Assembly (NCBI RefSeq): GCF_014925405.1
Contig: NZ_AQHJ01000027.1
Coordinates: 186,001-250,000, forward strand
Length of the DNA: 64,000 nt
Origin: Pseudoalteromonas ulvae UL12
GTDB taxonomy: Bacteria; Pseudomonadota; Gammaproteobacteria; Enterobacterales; Alteromonadaceae
Reading direction: 5' to 3'
A program made the position numbers and the translations under genes. Each line of letters starts with the position of its first letter. Positions within the stretch are counted from its first letter, which is position 1. Of this stretch, positions 38,028-46,445 are shown piece after piece. The notes under the pieces were generated by a model. The model searched no databases and had not been told where the DNA came from. It saw only the letters and a list, made by a program, of their open reading frames with translations.

Positions 38028-39119
38028 TTAATACTTATCTTTGATTCGATTAAGCATTAAGGGAACATTAATCTCTAATCCTAATAATTTAATTGGCTTA
38101 ACTTTTAAATACTCGCCAATCATAAACTCTTTATCGGATATCTTCCCTTTACTATCAGAAACCACATCAACATATTGGATTAAATCTCCATTTAAAGCAG
38201 ACTTTCGTAAGGAGTTATTTTCGGCATATGCTAAGGACAGTTTTGACTTAAGACTATATAGTTCAGACATAAGCCTAGCTTGTTTAATATCTTTATCATG
38301 ATTAATTTCAGTAAGTTCAATTGATGGAAGGTTCAAATATTGAGTTAATAATTCATATATTGCCTTTAAGGCAATGTTTTTATTTTTTGGCTTAATTTCA
38401 AATGTTGATTTTAAATCATCTCGTAGAAGAGTTGTATTTACATCAACATACTGATCTACCATGAATTGGGAGAAATAAACTAGGTACTGTTCACATGGAA
38501 CTCTTATTTCATTAGGAAAACAAAATTCTACTAATATTCTTTGTTTATCATTTGACATAATAGATGTAGAGCCAATAATATCGATTTCACTGTTTATTTC
38601 TCTAATTTTATCAAATGTTAATTCGTTAGAAGTTACGTTTAAAAGTTTACTATTTATCCAATTGCAAGTTTCTATATTTTGAATATTCAAAAAAACTGTA
38701 TTTTTCACAATGCAATTATCAAATACAGCTAAATCTAAATTGGTTGAAGATAATTCGCATCCATCAAAACCTGTACATTCAAACTTTGTTTTCTTAAGAT
38801 TTGCCCCCCCTAAGCCACAATCGAAAAACTTACAATTTAAAAATTTACAATTAGTAAGATAAGTACCACTAAAAATTCCTTTATGTATTTCAACATTTTC
38901 GAAAATAGCCCCTCTTAGATCAGAGCGACTAAAATCAACATTAATTATTTTACAGTTTCTAATCTCAACATTTAATAACTTTGAATCCACCAAATACATA
39001 TCTTTTAAATCTGTTTCCACGACTGAATTTTCGATACAGATTCTAGTCCCATCAACACCATCAGTTTGCACCCAAACCTTGTGTTTTTGAATTTTGTCAT
39101 CATCAAATTTATCTATCAC
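38028..39119 (-). CDS. Pentapeptide-repeat protein with a unique C-terminal domain
   Basis: 363 aa. Residues about 25-165 have the A(D/N)LXX-type pentapeptide rhythm (VDFSRSDLRGAIFENVEI, CKFLNCKFFDCGLGGANLKK, FECTGFDGCELSSTNLDLAV), expected to form a right-handed quadrilateral beta helix. The rest (about 170-363) has no motif I know. The start is GTG 39119 with AAGGAG 8 nt upstream; no better start exists. First gene of a three-gene operon. Some pentapeptide proteins mimic DNA and protect gyrase from inhibitors made by neighbouring genes; others have no known role. Such a role here is only a possibility. Confidence 0.85.
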   Translation of the reverse strand: MIDKFDDDKIQKHKVWVQTDGVDGTRICIENSVVETDLKDMYLVDSKLLNVEIRNCKIINVDFSRSDLRGAIFENVEIHKGIFSGTYLTNCKFLNCKFFDCGLGGANLKKTKFECTGFDGCELSSTNLDLAVFDNCIVKNTVFLNIQNIETCNWINSKLLNVTSNELTFDKIREINSEIDIIGSTSIMSNDKQRILVEFCFPNEIRVPCEQYLVYFSQFMVDQYVDVNTTLLRDDLKSTFEIKPKNKNIALKAIYELLTQYLNLPSIELTEINHDKDIKQARLMSELYSLKSKLSLAYAENNSLRKSALNGDLIQYVDVVSDSKGKISDKEFMIGEYLKVKPIKLLGLEINVPLMLNRIKDKY

Positions 39120-39657
39120 TGCTGAATCTCCTTGAGGTAAACTCTAATGTTAATTATGTAAAAAACAAACATGAAAAATTACAAAGCATTATCATAAATA
39201 ATACATTGCACTTTATATGAAATAATTTCAACAAGTTACACTAAATAATTTACAAACAAGTCATTCATGGCTTCAATATAAAGCTAGCAACACTTTTAAA
39301 ACTAACCTCCCATGAAAATGCATCATCGAATACCCATAGCAGCATTATTTTAAGCTCCTTCATTTGCTATATAACTTAATATCTACCCCTTTGTTGATAC
39401 GCAAATCATAATAAAAGTAAGCAATCCTTTTTTGAAACCTTTTGATAATATCTCAACGTATATTAAGCTTTTATATATTTACCTTAACAGGTCCTTAAAG
39501 CTTGAAGTATTACACATCATAGCGAAGAATTTCGGTATTATACTAGCTGGTTCATAGTACCTACTGGTGATACACTGAATACTAATTCTAAATTTAATTG
39601 CTATTAACCAAACACCTGTAACATTTGGATTAGTGTTTAGAAAGGGGTGAGCCACCA
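39120..39657. other. Right-end non-coding region of the element
   Basis: 538 bp, AT-rich, no credible gene on either strand. It must hold the promoter of the pentapeptide operon. GGTGATACACT (39566-39576) and GGTGAGCCAC (39646-39655) recur as GGTGATACACT (29311-29321) and GGTGAGTCAC (29324-29333) beside attL, so they are candidate integrase arm sites. Confidence 0.5.
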
Positions 39658-39673
39658 CCCAGCTCCACCACTT
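39658..39673 (+). repeat. attR: 16-bp direct repeat
   Basis: CCCAGCTCCACCACTT, identical to the ssrA end at 29205-29220. Upstream bases do not rebuild the tmRNA T arm, so no second functional tmRNA end is made. Confidence 0.88.
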
Positions 39674-39689
39674 TAAAGTGTTATAAAAA

Positions 39690-39730
39690 AGCCAGTTAAA
39701 ACATCATGTTTTAACTGGCTTTTTTTATTT
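39690..39730 (+). terminator. Displaced native ssrA terminator
   Basis: Perfect 14-bp stem AGCCAGTTAAAACA (39690-39703) with TGTTTTAACTGGCT (39707-39720), loop TCA, then TTTTTTATTT. It lies 17 nt after attR, where the ssrA terminator must have been before integration. Confidence 0.85.
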
Positions 39731-40074
39731 GTGATTTTAATTAGTTTGGTTGAATACACTTAAATTCATGCTGCGGAGATTATTGCTACTCAATGGTTTT
39801 GCTGTATTAAATGGCACTCTAAAAACTTTTTAATACTTTTTGCCTGATTACTTCCATCATTTATCAGTCTTTCTTTTCCGCTTATTCTCTTCAATTATTA
39901 GTGCTGTTATAACTCTTTGAGCTGTATCTTTTTCTACTTTGTATAAGGCCTCCAATCAACAACTCATTATTACATTAGCGATTGCATACGCTACCCCAAC
40001 AAATCAAATACTGAATAGCGCTGCGCTTTGCGGTATTATTAGCTTTAGAGATTTTAGGATAGTTAAGAACCACA
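39731..40074. other. Non-coding gap with a possible short gene remnant
   Basis: 344 bp. On the minus strand, 39857-39955 is open for about 32 codons (EALYKVEKDTAQRVITAL..., rich in Lys/Arg, ending in TGA). It has protein-like composition but no start site or partner, so it is at most a fragment of an older gene. Otherwise nothing recognisable. Confidence 0.35.
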
Positions 40075-41703
40075 ATGGCAACCCAACAATTTGAGACACA
40101 ACTTTCTATTAAACAAATAGATGCAACTGATGGTGTTACAACAAGCAACAAAGATAGCGTTTCTAAGCAAATCCAAACGGCTGATTTAACGTCAACAAAA
40201 ATAGTACTTGCGACTATTAATGCGAAATATATTCACGCCAGTTTGGGCTTACGTTATTTGTATGCCAATTTACAAGAGCTGCAAAGCTGCTGTGAAATCA
40301 AAGAGTTTGTCATCCAAACTCGCCCGATTGATATTGTTGAGCAAATTTTGGCATCTAAACCGACCATCGTTGGCTTTGGTGTCTATATTTGGAATATTGT
40401 TGAAACCACCAATGTAGTGAGCTTACTGAAAGTAGTCGCACCTGAGATAAAAATAGTATTGGGTGGCCCCGAAGTAAGCTACGAGTCAGAGCAACAAGCC
40501 ATCGTGCAATCTGCCGACTTTGTGTTAACTGGCGAAGCCGATCTGAGTTTTTATCAATTATGTAAAGACATTATCAATCGTACTGAACCACAGCAAAAAG
40601 TGCTCAAATCTAAGCCCGTTGAATTAAAAGACTTAGCGTTGCCTTACGAATATTACAGCGATGAAGATTTAAAAAATCGCCTGCTGTATGTCGAAGCCTC
40701 TCGTGGTTGCCCATTTAAATGTGAATTTTGCTTATCTTCTTTGGACACAGCGTCGAATCCGTTTGAACTTGAACTCTTTTTAGAGCAAATGGAAATTCTC
40801 TACCAACGTGGCGCGCGCAATTTTAAGTTCATCGACCGTACGTTTAATTTAAACATCAAAACCACCATGCAAATCATGCAGTTCTTTTTAGATAAAATGA
40901 GTGATGAGCTCTTTTTGCATTTTGAAGTGGTGCCAGATCATTTACCAAGAAAACTCAAAGAGTTACTCACCCAATTTCCTGAAGGGAGTCTGCAATTTGA
41001 AGTTGGGATCCAAACCTTTAACCCTGAGGTGCAGACTAATATCAGCCGCAAGCAAAACAACCCTAAGTCTAAAGAAAACTTAATGTGGCTAAAAGACAAC
41101 ACTCATGCGCACATTCATGCCGACCTTATTTTTGGTTTACCTGGGGAAACATTCGAGACCTTCAGAGACAGTTTTAATGAGCTTTACGAATGTCGCCCGC
41201 ACGAAATTCAATTAGGGATCTTAAAGCGTTTAAAAGGTAGCCCGATTATTCGTCATACTGAAGGTTTTGATTTACGTTTTAACCCATTGCCTCCGTTTAA
41301 TATTTTAAGTACAGATCGAGTTGATTTTGCCACGATGCAATTGGTGAATCGTTTTGCTCGGTACTGGGATATGATTGGAAACTCAGGGCGATTTAAGCAC
41401 TCTTTAGCATTGATTTTATCAGACAATCCGTTTGATGAATTTTTAGCGATCACTAATTGGTTATTTGAAAAAACCGGTCAAACTCATCAAATTAATCTCA
41501 AACGTCTTTATGAATTGGTTTCGCAAGCTGTTGAGGCTTTATTTCCTCACAAGCATCAAGGGGTGATTGAGTTATTAGCGTTAGATTTTGCCGCTTCAAA
41601 ACTAAAGGGTTACTTTGAAAACTTAGCCCTTTACAACACACAGCAAGCTGCAACTGTAACACAGCCTAAACTAATGCAGCGTCAACAGCGCCACCTTCAA
41701 TAA
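40075..41703 (+). CDS. B12-binding-domain radical SAM protein
   Basis: 542 aa. The N-terminal cobalamin-binding-like domain (about 40-165: ATINAKYIHASLGLRYL, VGFGVYIWN, VLGGPEVSYE) is followed by the radical SAM core (about 205-400) with C-X3-C-X2-C in SRGCPFKCEFC and LIFGLPGETFETF. The C-terminal part (about 410-530) fits the DUF4080 type found with such proteins. The B12 His motif DXHXXG is not evident, so cobalamin binding is uncertain. Substrate unknown. It is a single gene with its own terminator. The first 40 residues are low-complexity and poorly conserved in style; a later start at residue 43 or so is possible. Confidence 0.85.
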   Translation: MATQQFETQLSIKQIDATDGVTTSNKDSVSKQIQTADLTSTKIVLATINAKYIHASLGLRYLYANLQELQSCCEIKEFVIQTRPIDIVEQILASKPTIVGFGVYIWNIVETTNVVSLLKVVAPEIKIVLGGPEVSYESEQQAIVQSADFVLTGEADLSFYQLCKDIINRTEPQQKVLKSKPVELKDLALPYEYYSDEDLKNRLLYVEASRGCPFKCEFCLSSLDTASNPFELELFLEQMEILYQRGARNFKFIDRTFNLNIKTTMQIMQFFLDKMSDELFLHFEVVPDHLPRKLKELLTQFPEGSLQFEVGIQTFNPEVQTNISRKQNNPKSKENLMWLKDNTHAHIHADLIFGLPGETFETFRDSFNELYECRPHEIQLGILKRLKGSPIIRHTEGFDLRFNPLPPFNILSTDRVDFATMQLVNRFARYWDMIGNSGRFKHSLALILSDNPFDEFLAITNWLFEKTGQTHQINLKRLYELVSQAVEALFPHKHQGVIELLALDFAASKLKGYFENLALYNTQQAATVTQPKLMQRQQRHLQ

Positions 41704-41722
41704 CAACCAATCGAAAGAAAAA

Positions 41723-41756
41723 GCTCAAGTGAAATAATCACTTGAGCGTTTTTTGA
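41723..41756 (+). terminator. Terminator after the B12 radical SAM gene
   Basis: GCTCAAGTG (41723-41731) pairs with CACTTGAGC (41739-41747), followed by GTTTTTTG. Confidence 0.88.
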
Positions 41757-41792
41757 CGAGGTGAAATTTGTACTTAACCTGTGTTCGGGTTA

Positions 41793-42752
41793 CTAAACTA
41801 CTTTGCGTGAACTGGTCACGGTCAATTTGCTGCCACCTGAAATATCAACATTGGCATAAGCAAAGCGCATTTCACCTGTTCGTCTTTCAATTGGCTGAGG
41901 CAGATGAGACGATTTTGGAAATGTATTCACCAATTGCTTTCTAAAACGGTAAATCTGAATGTTGACATGCCCTTCATTTTGCCCAAGCATTTTGCACAGA
42001 AGATCTTTATCTAACCAGCCTTGCTCTGCTTCAGTCACGCCCGCTTCTTTATCTTCGAGGCGTTTTCTTGCCAGTAATAACAGTAAATAATGGTGATTAC
42101 GTTGCCCTAAATCATACTCATAGCCATCTAAGATAAAGCGTAATGACACATGCTCTTCATTCTGGCTGACATCAAAAAAGATCCCAAGTTGCGATGATTT
42201 AGGTAGCTCTACAGATTCTATGCGACATGTTTCATCACTGGCTTTCGCTTCAATAAATCGCCACTTTTCATCCAACGTACCCACTAAGTCACCTGTTGCA
42301 AGCACTGATATGCCCAATGGGCTTTCACAGATCCAATGACCATTAGGGGATAAATATAAGGTAATTTCTGGGTTTTCTTCGTTGGGCAACACAACCAAAG
42401 ACTCTAACTCAATGAGCTTTAATCCTGTTGTCACAGGCACTAACAAACTTTTTGGCGGGCAATCACTTTCGACTTTCCAACTATCGGCATCTAATGAAGC
42501 AAACTGAATTACATCATCAATATGAATTCGTTGTTTGGTTCCTCGTTGAATGAGTTTACCATTCACATAACTGCCATTTGTACTCGAGTCTTGCAATAAC
42601 CAATCCTCTCCATCCCAAAAAATTGACGCGTGCGTACGTGAAGCCTCAGGCATAACAAGCACAGTGTGGGATGTCGTAGGATGACGCCCAAAAATATGTT
42701 GTGTCAGTAAAGTCACACTTTCAGAAGTCGTTTGATTAGTAATGCGAGCCAT
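41793..42752 (-). CDS. FHA-domain protein with C-terminal winged-helix-like region
   Basis: 319 aa. The N-terminal FHA domain (about 15-95) has all phosphothreonine-binding residues: FGRHP, SRTHASI, DSSTNGSYVNG. The C-terminal part (about 210-300: LLLLLARKRLEDKEAG, NIQIYRFRKQLVNTFP, ERRTGEMRFA) reads like an OmpR-type winged helix, as in FHA-linked regulators. It lies at the far end of the locus headed by the large Ser/Thr kinase, so it may read the kinase's phosphorylation and control transcription. That link is inferred. Confidence 0.83.
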   Translation of the reverse strand: MARITNQTTSESVTLLTQHIFGRHPTTSHTVLVMPEASRTHASIFWDGEDWLLQDSSTNGSYVNGKLIQRGTKQRIHIDDVIQFASLDADSWKVESDCPPKSLLVPVTTGLKLIELESLVVLPNEENPEITLYLSPNGHWICESPLGISVLATGDLVGTLDEKWRFIEAKASDETCRIESVELPKSSQLGIFFDVSQNEEHVSLRFILDGYEYDLGQRNHHYLLLLLARKRLEDKEAGVTEAEQGWLDKDLLCKMLGQNEGHVNIQIYRFRKQLVNTFPKSSHLPQPIERRTGEMRFAYANVDISGGSKLTVTSSRKVV

Positions 42753-42851
42753 GAGAGTTCCTTCTTAAATGCACGAAAATCCAATGATAGGATGCTTTGC
42801 CTTGCGTGTATATTACCTATTATTACAAATTTATTAACAAGTAGTGTTAAA

Positions 42852-43787
42852 TTAATAAGTTAGCTTTTCATTCTCTGAAAGTTCAAAGCCATTTTTTCCA
42901 TTTTCTTTGGCTCGATATAAGGCTAAGTCGGCCCGTTCAAACACATTACTCATTTCATCCCCTTTTTGGTAAGAAGCGCAACCGATACTGCATGTCACCT
43001 TAAATTGTGCCAATAAACGGTCTTCGAGCACTGCATCACGGATCCGGTTAGCGATATCAGGGATTGTCTGCTGCGTTGCTTGGTCTAATAAAAGCGTAAA
43101 TTCATCTCCGCCAAAACGAAAAACAGCATCGTGCTCTCGGCTGCAGCGCTTTAGTACCTTAGCAAAAGACATGAGCACTAAGTCACCCATCTGATGACCA
43201 AAGGTGTCATTGACCCATTTGAAGTTATCTAAGTCGAGCACCATCATTGCAAAGCTGTGTGACTGATTATGATTTCGGTGCATCATATTTTTAAACGACA
43301 TATCAAATTGATTGCGGTTCGCAAGCCCAGTTAAACTATCCACTAACGCCAATGTTTTCATTGCTTGATAGGCTAACGAATTTTTTAAAGGGAAGGCTAA
43401 TACATTGATTAAAATGGTTAATACCTTTTTTTGTGCAGAAGAGAGCGTTTGCTCAAATTCGATGTCAAGCGTACCAATTTCTTGACCTTCAATGAGTATT
43501 TTTTCACAAACACTCTCTGCGCCTTTTTCAAATAGGGCCGATGACAAGACCCCATCTAGGTGTGTGAAGGTTAAGCCGCAAATAGGTAAACAATACCTAA
43601 TGTGTTGATGGAAAATAGCCAATAACTCTTCTGGTTTCATCGTCGATTGTAAATCAGTGAGTAAATTAACCGCTGAACGATCGACGCTGCTTTGTTTTAC
43701 CAAAGTATTTAAAAACAGCGGATGCCTACGAGCTAAACTAAAAAATTTATATGGAAGCCAAGTGCTTGCGGTCATAACGTTACTCAA
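42852..43787 (-). CDS. GGDEF diguanylate cyclase with GAF-like N-terminus
   Basis: 311 aa. The C-terminal GGDEF domain (about 145-305) is complete: DSLTGLANRNQFD, LDLDNFKWVNDTFGH and the active site RFGGDEFTLLL. An inhibitory RXXD site (REHD) lies exactly five residues before GGDEF, so product inhibition is expected. The N-terminal 140 residues look like a degenerate GAF-type sensor. No signal peptide or membrane segment, so it is cytoplasmic. It lies between the FHA gene and the haem-protein gene, with gaps of about 100 and 120 nt. Confidence 0.92.
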   Translation of the reverse strand: MSNVMTASTWLPYKFFSLARRHPLFLNTLVKQSSVDRSAVNLLTDLQSTMKPEELLAIFHQHIRYCLPICGLTFTHLDGVLSSALFEKGAESVCEKILIEGQEIGTLDIEFEQTLSSAQKKVLTILINVLAFPLKNSLAYQAMKTLALVDSLTGLANRNQFDMSFKNMMHRNHNQSHSFAMMVLDLDNFKWVNDTFGHQMGDLVLMSFAKVLKRCSREHDAVFRFGGDEFTLLLDQATQQTIPDIANRIRDAVLEDRLLAQFKVTCSIGCASYQKGDEMSNVFERADLALYRAKENGKNGFELSENEKLTY

Positions 43788-43908
43788 AATTACGCAAAAT
43801 CCAAACTGAGTTCTGCCAAAATTATTATTGCTATGACGACGATACTACTGCTTCTTTTTGTGCAATCAAATTACAGCATATTACACACTCATCAGCCGTA
43901 ATTACGTG

Positions 43909-45435
43909 TTAATGCCCCTCTTTTTTCCAATGTGCATCATAAAAATTAAAACTCATATCACCATTGTTATGACCCCAAATCACCTTCTTTTGCATGCCTT
44001 GTTGCTTATAACCTGTTGCGATCGCCCCTTTTGCATGGCAATTCATACAAGAAGAGCTTTGGTAATAGGTGCGATTATCGGTCTTCACATTACCAAGTTG
44101 CAGAAAGGTTTCTATTACTTCGTTAGTTAAAAATACAGGGTAAGGGCCATAACCTGAATAATTGACGATTTTCCCTGGTAACTGAATTTGCTCCGCTGCT
44201 GAAAAGTCGGTTGTAAACTGTGTACCAACCAATTGATAAAACTGTAAAACCGAGCCTTCTACTGCAAGCTTGGCCTGAACTTGTTGGTTAATTGTTTGAG
44301 TAATTGGGTTGATGGGATCCATCAATTTAACTTGGGTTTTACTGCTTCCTCCATTTGCAACATTCACCGCACACTCTGGGCATTGAGGATCAAAAAATGA
44401 CGGTGACTGCTCACTTGATGGTTCAGTAAGCACATTATCGAGATGCGTAAAGGTTGAAAACACCCACTTGGGTGACGAAGTGGTTTTTTGTGCGAGGTGA
44501 AAACCCACCACTCCTAGTTTTTTCTGCACGACTTTACTGGCATTATCGTCGGTTATTAGTACATCTGTATTTACATGAATATATCGGCTCACATCATCAG
44601 CGTCTGTTAGTACTTTCCAAGCTATTTTTAATTCAACCGGGCCACTTGGATCATTGCTATCAATGTCGCGCATATTCGTCGCTGGTGTACACGGGATCGA
44701 AGGTGCCCCTGTTGCATTAGATTTGCCATTGCACAATAAAAAACTACCCTGTGCAAACGACACTTCACCGTGACTGCTGGCATACGTTATTTGACCATCT
44801 AAGTTATACAGCTCATTAGTTTTAATAAAGTTGAATGCCACAGGATTCATGTATTTTTGGTAATAAACGGGATTATCTTGTTGATCAATTAACACTCCAT
44901 CTGTGGCGGCATTAAATTGATGATCAACAACCTGATGGATACTCGACACTGCTGGGTTATATTGCTTGTTCTCAGTAAAGAGCCACTCTTTGGGTGCTGA
45001 ACCATCCTCTAAAAAGACACTTTCAGTCGTTCTCCAATTGAGCCAAACAGGTGTTTGTGCCGACTTAAGATTCTCATCAGTGATTACAAACTCTTTATCG
45101 ACAGCTCGGTTCACCGCAATAAACGCAGCCCATGAAAAAACATCGTATTGCCACGTTAAATAATTAAGCTGCTGCTCTCTTTTGAGCAATAAATCTGCTG
45201 ACTGCTCTGCTTGTGAAACACTCACAACAGGCTTAATACTTTTACACAAATTTCGATTATAAGCCTCTGGCGGGTAGTACTTAATCGAAACAAGCGTTTC
45301 TGGAATTGTGGTTGGTAAGGGCCGTTCAAATGGGCACGATGTTGTTTCTAACCACGGTGGGTAAAGGCCTGCTTGATTTGCATCTGACGCTAAACTTGCA
45401 CTGAGTAACAATAAAGATAAAAGGGTTTTTGTCAT
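43909..45435 (-). CDS. Exported protein with a single c-type haem motif
   Basis: 508 aa with a signal peptide (about 1-19). One CXXCH motif (SSCMNCHAKGA, near residue 465) for covalent haem binding is close to the C-terminus. The rest is mainly beta-rich and has no family motif I recognise; several other cysteine pairs occur (for example CPFE, CNGK/CTPA, CPECA). Periplasmic or secreted. Its start lies 8 nt after the 317-aa gene, so both belong to one transcript with the kinase gene. Function unknown; an electron-transfer or oxidase role is a guess. Confidence 0.8.
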   Translation of the reverse strand: MTKTLLSLLLLSASLASDANQAGLYPPWLETTSCPFERPLPTTIPETLVSIKYYPPEAYNRNLCKSIKPVVSVSQAEQSADLLLKREQQLNYLTWQYDVFSWAAFIAVNRAVDKEFVITDENLKSAQTPVWLNWRTTESVFLEDGSAPKEWLFTENKQYNPAVSSIHQVVDHQFNAATDGVLIDQQDNPVYYQKYMNPVAFNFIKTNELYNLDGQITYASSHGEVSFAQGSFLLCNGKSNATGAPSIPCTPATNMRDIDSNDPSGPVELKIAWKVLTDADDVSRYIHVNTDVLITDDNASKVVQKKLGVVGFHLAQKTTSSPKWVFSTFTHLDNVLTEPSSEQSPSFFDPQCPECAVNVANGGSSKTQVKLMDPINPITQTINQQVQAKLAVEGSVLQFYQLVGTQFTTDFSAAEQIQLPGKIVNYSGYGPYPVFLTNEVIETFLQLGNVKTDNRTYYQSSSCMNCHAKGAIATGYKQQGMQKKVIWGHNNGDMSFNFYDAHWKKEGH

Positions 45436-45443
45436 GTTTATTC

Positions 45444-46397
45444 TTATAATTTGAAAAAATGAATAGGCATCACTTGATGGTAATAATAAACTTTTAAAAG
45501 CGGTTGCTGACCATATTCAAGTGTCGCTTTAAAATATAAAGCAGCTTCATCCAGTCGTTTATTTTTATACCAAGCACTTACCTTACGTAAACACTCGGGC
45601 GAAATGTCAAAAAACTGCGCCAATTGCTCAGTAAATAAATCCGTTAAGTCATGATTTTGTTCACTTAACCAAGGGAACTCAATTTCAATTCGCGAGGTGA
45701 GATCGGCTTGAAATGACACGCTCACTTGAACTTCATCTAACCACTGTAAAAATCGATGATAAAAAGCGGTTAATTGCTGAATATCCCCCGGCCACTCAAG
45801 CGAATCCAATAAATCAAACAATGCTGCTTGGGTGAGTTTATATGTAAACTTAAAACGCAATTGACTGCGCGCAAAAGTAACCCCTAAGTGCTTCAGGTTA
45901 TTGAGCTCTCCTGCGGCGAAAATTCTGGGCACTATGTACTGATATTGTTCGCCCACACTTCGATACACATCCTGTATCACTTGTTTGAGTAACTTTTCAT
46001 CATTAAAAGCAGGATGCTGTGTACTTAAACAAAAGGACGGTAAAACCGGATACAAATTGTCTGCCCAATCGAAACTGAGCCAGTACAATTTGACCGGCCA
46101 ATAGATGTCACCCGTTTTAAGCTTTTCGAGCAACGAAATAAAGCAACTCGTGCGTTCATTGCATTGTTGTGCAGATAAGTAGTGAATAAGTGCATTTATA
46201 TTGTTATCACTGGTTTTAAATCCAAATAACACATCAAATGCATCACTATGTTTAAGCTGAGTTTCATAACAAATCACCTTAGGCGTGCCAATTTTCAACG
46301 CGAACAGTTGAGCAACATGCTTGGGATCTTGGTGGGTTAATAAGGTGGGAAATTGGCGAAAACGCTGTGTATCGATACACATTAACTCATTAGGCAT
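45444..46397 (-). CDS. Unknown 317-aa protein next to the kinase locus
   Basis: No signal peptide or membrane segment. I do not recognise the family with confidence. The C-terminal half alternates strands and helices (ARSQLRFKFTYKL, SRIEIEFPW, LYFKATLEYG, LLKVYYYHQ). This pattern, the size and the closing YYY segment recall cyanobactin ABBA-type peptide prenyltransferases (PagF/LynF type), but that is a remembered resemblance, not an alignment. It lies 48 nt after the 84-aa gene, with a strong hairpin in the gap, and 8 nt before the haem-protein gene. If the 84-aa protein is a precursor peptide, this could be its modifying enzyme. Confidence 0.7.
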   Translation of the reverse strand: MPNELMCIDTQRFRQFPTLLTHQDPKHVAQLFALKIGTPKVICYETQLKHSDAFDVLFGFKTSDNNINALIHYLSAQQCNERTSCFISLLEKLKTGDIYWPVKLYWLSFDWADNLYPVLPSFCLSTQHPAFNDEKLLKQVIQDVYRSVGEQYQYIVPRIFAAGELNNLKHLGVTFARSQLRFKFTYKLTQAALFDLLDSLEWPGDIQQLTAFYHRFLQWLDEVQVSVSFQADLTSRIEIEFPWLSEQNHDLTDLFTEQLAQFFDISPECLRKVSAWYKNKRLDEAALYFKATLEYGQQPLLKVYYYHQVMPIHFFKL

Positions 46398-46412
46398 CTC
46401 TGAATCCTAAAT

Positions 46413-46436
46413 GGCCTATAACAGGCGTTATAGGCC
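46413..46436. promoter_or_regulatory. Perfect intercistronic hairpin after the 84-aa gene
   Basis: GGCCTATAAC (46413-46422) and GTTATAGGCC (46427-46436) form a perfect 10-bp stem with a 4-nt loop between the 84-aa and 317-aa genes. No T run follows on the minus strand, so it would act as an RNA stabiliser or processing site, or as a partial terminator, letting the upstream small gene be expressed more than the downstream ones. Confidence 0.7.
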
Positions 46437-46445
46437 TGATATTAA

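Larger units (their letters stand above)
29205..39673 (+). mobile_element. Integrative element inserted in the 3' end of ssrA
   Basis: Bounded by the 16-bp direct repeat CCCAGCTCCACCACTT (29205-29220 and 39658-39673), the first copy being the end of ssrA. An integrase gene points inward next to ssrA, as is usual. The interior is clearly richer in A+T than the flanks. Cargo: TIR-NTPase gene, a gene remnant, an IS3-family insertion, and the pentapeptide-oxidoreductase-radical SAM operon. No replication, conjugation or phage structural genes are visible, so it is a small genomic island or a decayed or satellite element. Confidence 0.9.

Noticed and set aside
39120..39657. Small precursor-peptide gene for the radical SAM operon
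   Set aside because: Only frames of 8-14 codons without ribosome sites were found; none supported.
39857..39955. Short Lys/Arg-rich open frame as a gene
   Set aside because: About 32 codons, only a TTG start and no ribosome site; noted only as a possible fragment.
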